Assembly (NCBI GenBank): GCA_023388835.1
Contig: JAEWFK010000169.1
Location: 1 to 16,139 of the forward strand
Length of the DNA stretch: 16,139 bases
Source: Pseudomonadota bacterium
Lineage (GTDB): Bacteria > Pseudomonadota > Gammaproteobacteria > Burkholderiales > Burkholderiaceae_B
Direction of reading: 5' to 3'
Shown here: piece by piece, positions 14,088 through 16,139 of the stretch
How the letters are laid out: each line of letters starts with the position of its first letter
Numbering within the stretch: the first letter of the stretch is position 1
The notes under the pieces: generated by a model
The model's input: the letters and a program-made list of their open reading frames with translations, nothing else
Told to the model about the DNA's origin: nothing
Databases searched by the model: none
Translations under genes and position numbers: made by a program

Positions 14088-16049
14088 TCAGACGTCCACG
14101 TCCGCCAGATTGCCTTTTTCTTCCAGCCAGGTGCGCCGCTGTCCCGACTCGCCCTTGCCCATCAGCATGCCGAACATCCGCTTGGTGTCTTCCCGGCCCG
14201 GATCGCCATAGGCAACCGGCAGCAGACGACGGGTGTCCGGGTTCATAGTGGTGTCCCACAGTTGTTCCGCGCTCATTTCGCCCAGACCTTTGAAGCGGCT
14301 GATGCTCCAGCTGCTTTCGCGCACGCCGTCGCTGCGCAGCTTGTCGAGCACGGAGTCCAGCTCCGCCTGATCCAGGCAGTACAGCTTTCGGGCCGGGCGC
14401 TTGCCCGCCGCGGGGACGTCCACGCGAAAGAGCGGCGGTCGGGCCACGCAGACATTGCCGGCTTCGATCAGCTGCGGGAAATGGCGGAAGAAAAGCGTGA
14501 GCAGCAGAACCTGTATATGCGAGCCGTCGACGTCGGCATCGGAAAGAATGCAGATGCGGCCATAACGCAGATTGGAAAGGTCCACCGTGTCCGTGGGCCC
14601 ATGCGGGTCGACGCCGATGGCCACAGCGATGTCATGGATCTCGTTGTTCGCGAAGAGGCGGTCCTTGTCGACCTCCCAGGAATTCAGCACCTTGCCGCGC
14701 AGGGGCAGGATGGCCTGGAATTCCTTGTCGCGCCCCATCTTGGCGGAGCCGCCGGCGGAATCCCCTTCCACCAGAAAGAGCTCCGTGCGCGAGACATCGC
14801 TGGATTCGCAGTCGGTCAGCTTGCCCGGCAACACCGCCACGCCCGAACTCTTGCGCTTCTCGACCTTCTGCGCCGAACGCGCGCGGGCCTGTGCCTGCCG
14901 AATCGCGCTTTCGGCCAGCTTCTTGCCATATTCCACATGGCCGTGCAGCCACAGTTCCAGCGCGTTTTTCACATAGCCGCTCACCATGCGAACGGCGTCG
15001 CGGCTGTTCAGGCGTTCCTTGATCTGTCCCTGGAACTGCGGGTCCAGCACCTTGGCCGACAACACGAAACTCGCCCGCGCGAAGACGTCTTCGGACAGCA
15101 GTTTCACGCCCTTGGGAATGAGCCCGTGCAGTTCGGCGAAAGACTTCACCGCGTTGAAGAGGCCGTCACGCAGGCCGGCTTCGTGAGTGCCGCCTCCGGT
15201 CGTGGAGATCAGATTCACGTACGACTCCCGCACGGGCGAGCCGTCTACCGTCCATACGACCACCCACTGGGCACCCTCGCCTTCCGAATAGGTTTCATCG
15301 TCCGCCCCGGCGTAGTGGCTGCCCTCGAAAGCAGGCACAATGCGTTCGCTGTCGCCCAGGGCTTCTTCCAGGTAGCTGCGCACCCCGTCGTCATACTGCC
15401 ATGACTGGACATCGCCCGTCTTCTCGTTGTGGAACTCGAAGCGCACCCCCGCCAGCAGAACGGCTTTGCTGCGCAAGCTGTGCGTCAGCTCATTAAGTGG
15501 AATCCCGGGGGAATCGAAATAGCGCGTGTCGGGCCAGACACGCACCTGCGTGCCAGTCGCCTTGCGCGGCGCCGTACCCACCGTCGTCAGCGGTGTGTCG
15601 ACTTCTCCGCCGGCGAATACGATCTCGTGCACCTTGCCGGCGCGCGTCACGCGCACTTCCATGCGCTTGGACAAGGCGTTCGTGACGGACACGCCCACCC
15701 CGTGCAGGCCCCCGGAAAACGCGTAGGCGCCGCCCGATTTCTTGTCGAACTTCCCGCCTGCATGCAGGCGCGTGAAGACGACCTCGACCACCGGCGCCTG
15801 TTCCTGTTCGTGCAAACCCACGGGAATGCCCCGGCCGTCGTCTTCCACCGACACGCTGCCGTCGGTATGCAGCGTGACGTTCACGCTGCGACCGAATCCG
15901 GCCAGCGCTTCATCGGCGGCATTGTCGATGACTTCCTGAATGATGTGCAGCGGATTATCGGTGCGCGTGTACATGCCGGGGCGCTGCCGTACCGGCTCCA
16001 GGCCTTTGAGCACCCGGATCGACGCTTCATCGTAGCGGGATGTGGACAA
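14088..16049 (-). CDS. parE: DNA topoisomerase IV subunit B (ParE), TTG start
   Basis: This 653-residue ParE is the ATPase subunit of topoisomerase IV. The GHKL ATP site is visible as EVIDNAADEAL (catalytic Glu39, Asn43), EDDGRGIPV (69-77) and SGGLHGVGVSVTNALS (112-127). The transducer domain follows. The TOPRIM metal site is FLVEGDSAGGSAKMGRD (Glu428) and SDADVDGSH (Asp504/506/508). The C-terminal hallmark RFKGLGEMSAEQLWDTTM comes near the end. Length is a little above the E. coli protein (630). The start codon is TTG at 16049: no ATG or GTG exists between the upstream in-frame stop at 16068-16070 and this codon, and the next internal ATG would remove the conserved IRVLKGLEPVRQRPG segment. 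A weak ACGGAA stands as ribosome binding site. It lies 54 nt upstream of parC, forming a parE-parC operon. Confidence 0.95.
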   Translation of the reverse strand: MSTSRYDEASIRVLKGLEPVRQRPGMYTRTDNPLHIIQEVIDNAADEALAGFGRSVNVTLHTDGSVSVEDDGRGIPVGLHEQEQAPVVEVVFTRLHAGGKFDKKSGGAYAFSGGLHGVGVSVTNALSKRMEVRVTRAGKVHEIVFAGGEVDTPLTTVGTAPRKATGTQVRVWPDTRYFDSPGIPLNELTHSLRSKAVLLAGVRFEFHNEKTGDVQSWQYDDGVRSYLEEALGDSERIVPAFEGSHYAGADDETYSEGEGAQWVVVWTVDGSPVRESYVNLISTTGGGTHEAGLRDGLFNAVKSFAELHGLIPKGVKLLSEDVFARASFVLSAKVLDPQFQGQIKERLNSRDAVRMVSGYVKNALELWLHGHVEYGKKLAESAIRQAQARARSAQKVEKRKSSGVAVLPGKLTDCESSDVSRTELFLVEGDSAGGSAKMGRDKEFQAILPLRGKVLNSWEVDKDRLFANNEIHDIAVAIGVDPHGPTDTVDLSNLRYGRICILSDADVDGSHIQVLLLTLFFRHFPQLIEAGNVCVARPPLFRVDVPAAGKRPARKLYCLDQAELDSVLDKLRSDGVRESSWSISRFKGLGEMSAEQLWDTTMNPDTRRLLPVAYGDPGREDTKRMFGMLMGKGESGQRRTWLEEKGNLADVDV

Positions 16050-16102
16050 TTTGGTTCCGTATAGACGTCAGGGAAACGCGTATTTTACGAGCAGCAGAGA
16101 AT

Positions 16103-16139
16103 CGGGGTCGGACCACGATTTCCGACTGAAATCGTGGTC
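16103..16139. repeat. Dyad-repeat copy with 11-bp perfect hairpin upstream of parE (cut by window edge)
   Basis: GACCACGATTT (16111-16121) and AAATCGTGGTC (16129-16139) are perfectly complementary around a 7-nt loop. CGGGGTCGGACCACGATT (16103-16120) is the complement of the unit at 7981-7998, matching 17 of 18 positions, and has the perfect GGTCGGACC dyad. The repeat continues beyond the window. It lies about 55 nt upstream of the parE start, next to where the parE promoter should be. Confidence 0.8.

Noticed and set aside
16059..16110. Possible parE promoter with TAAAAT (about 16084-16089) or TATAC as -10
   Set aside because: The -10 match is fair, but the -35 position has no good match and falls in the repeat hairpin. 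The evidence is too weak to annotate.

Overview
The window is high-GC (roughly 60-65% by eye) and nearly gap-free. All twelve supportable genes are on the minus strand, so transcription runs from right to left. ParE/ParC, the DadA-type oxidase and the UgpB-like binding protein read as those of a betaproteobacterium, most likely Burkholderiales and Alcaligenaceae-like (Bordetella/Achromobacter/Pusillimonas type). That placement comes from recognising the proteins, not from a search.

Right part (about 8008-16049), housekeeping and metabolism: parE (with a TTG start) and parC encode topoisomerase IV. They are followed by a plant-type ferredoxin/flavin oxidoreductase usually annotated as CDP-6-deoxy-delta-3,4-glucoseen reductase, a DadA-family D-amino acid dehydrogenase, and a UgpB-like periplasmic solute-binding protein whose start lies 8 nt after dadA. 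Gaps between these genes are 54, 39, 78 and 8 nt, so they could form one long transcription unit. A Rho-independent terminator for this strand lies at 7869-7905.

Junction (7724-8007): no gene is visible. It holds the terminator and a cluster of short dyad repeats built around GGTCNGACC. A related hairpin copy sits at the extreme right end (16103-16139), upstream of parE, so copies of the repeat bracket the housekeeping block.

Left part (1-7723), a type IVb pilus operon in the order of the IncI plasmid R64 thin pilus: pilL (lipoprotein with a TrbG/VirB9-like domain and a TcpQ-like domain), pilN (secretin lipoprotein), pilO, pilP, pilQ (assembly ATPase), pilR (inner-membrane platform) and pilS (major prepilin, cut by the window edge). 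Most of these genes overlap or nearly touch. pilM, found between pilL and pilN in R64, is absent. Genes for the prepilin peptidase, lytic transglycosylase and tip adhesin (pilU, pilT, pilV in R64) would be expected beyond the left edge. The expected machine is an ATPase (PilQ) and platform (PilR) that build pilin (PilS) into a fibre, crossing the envelope through PilO/PilP and leaving through the PilN secretin with PilL.

I see no tRNA, rRNA, CRISPR array, transposase or phage gene. The items most worth a second look are the bipartite PilL with its 21-bp tandem repeats, the loss of pilM, the 125-nt pilO/pilP overlap, the GGTCNGACC dyad repeats, and a glutamine at the quinolone-critical position of ParC.
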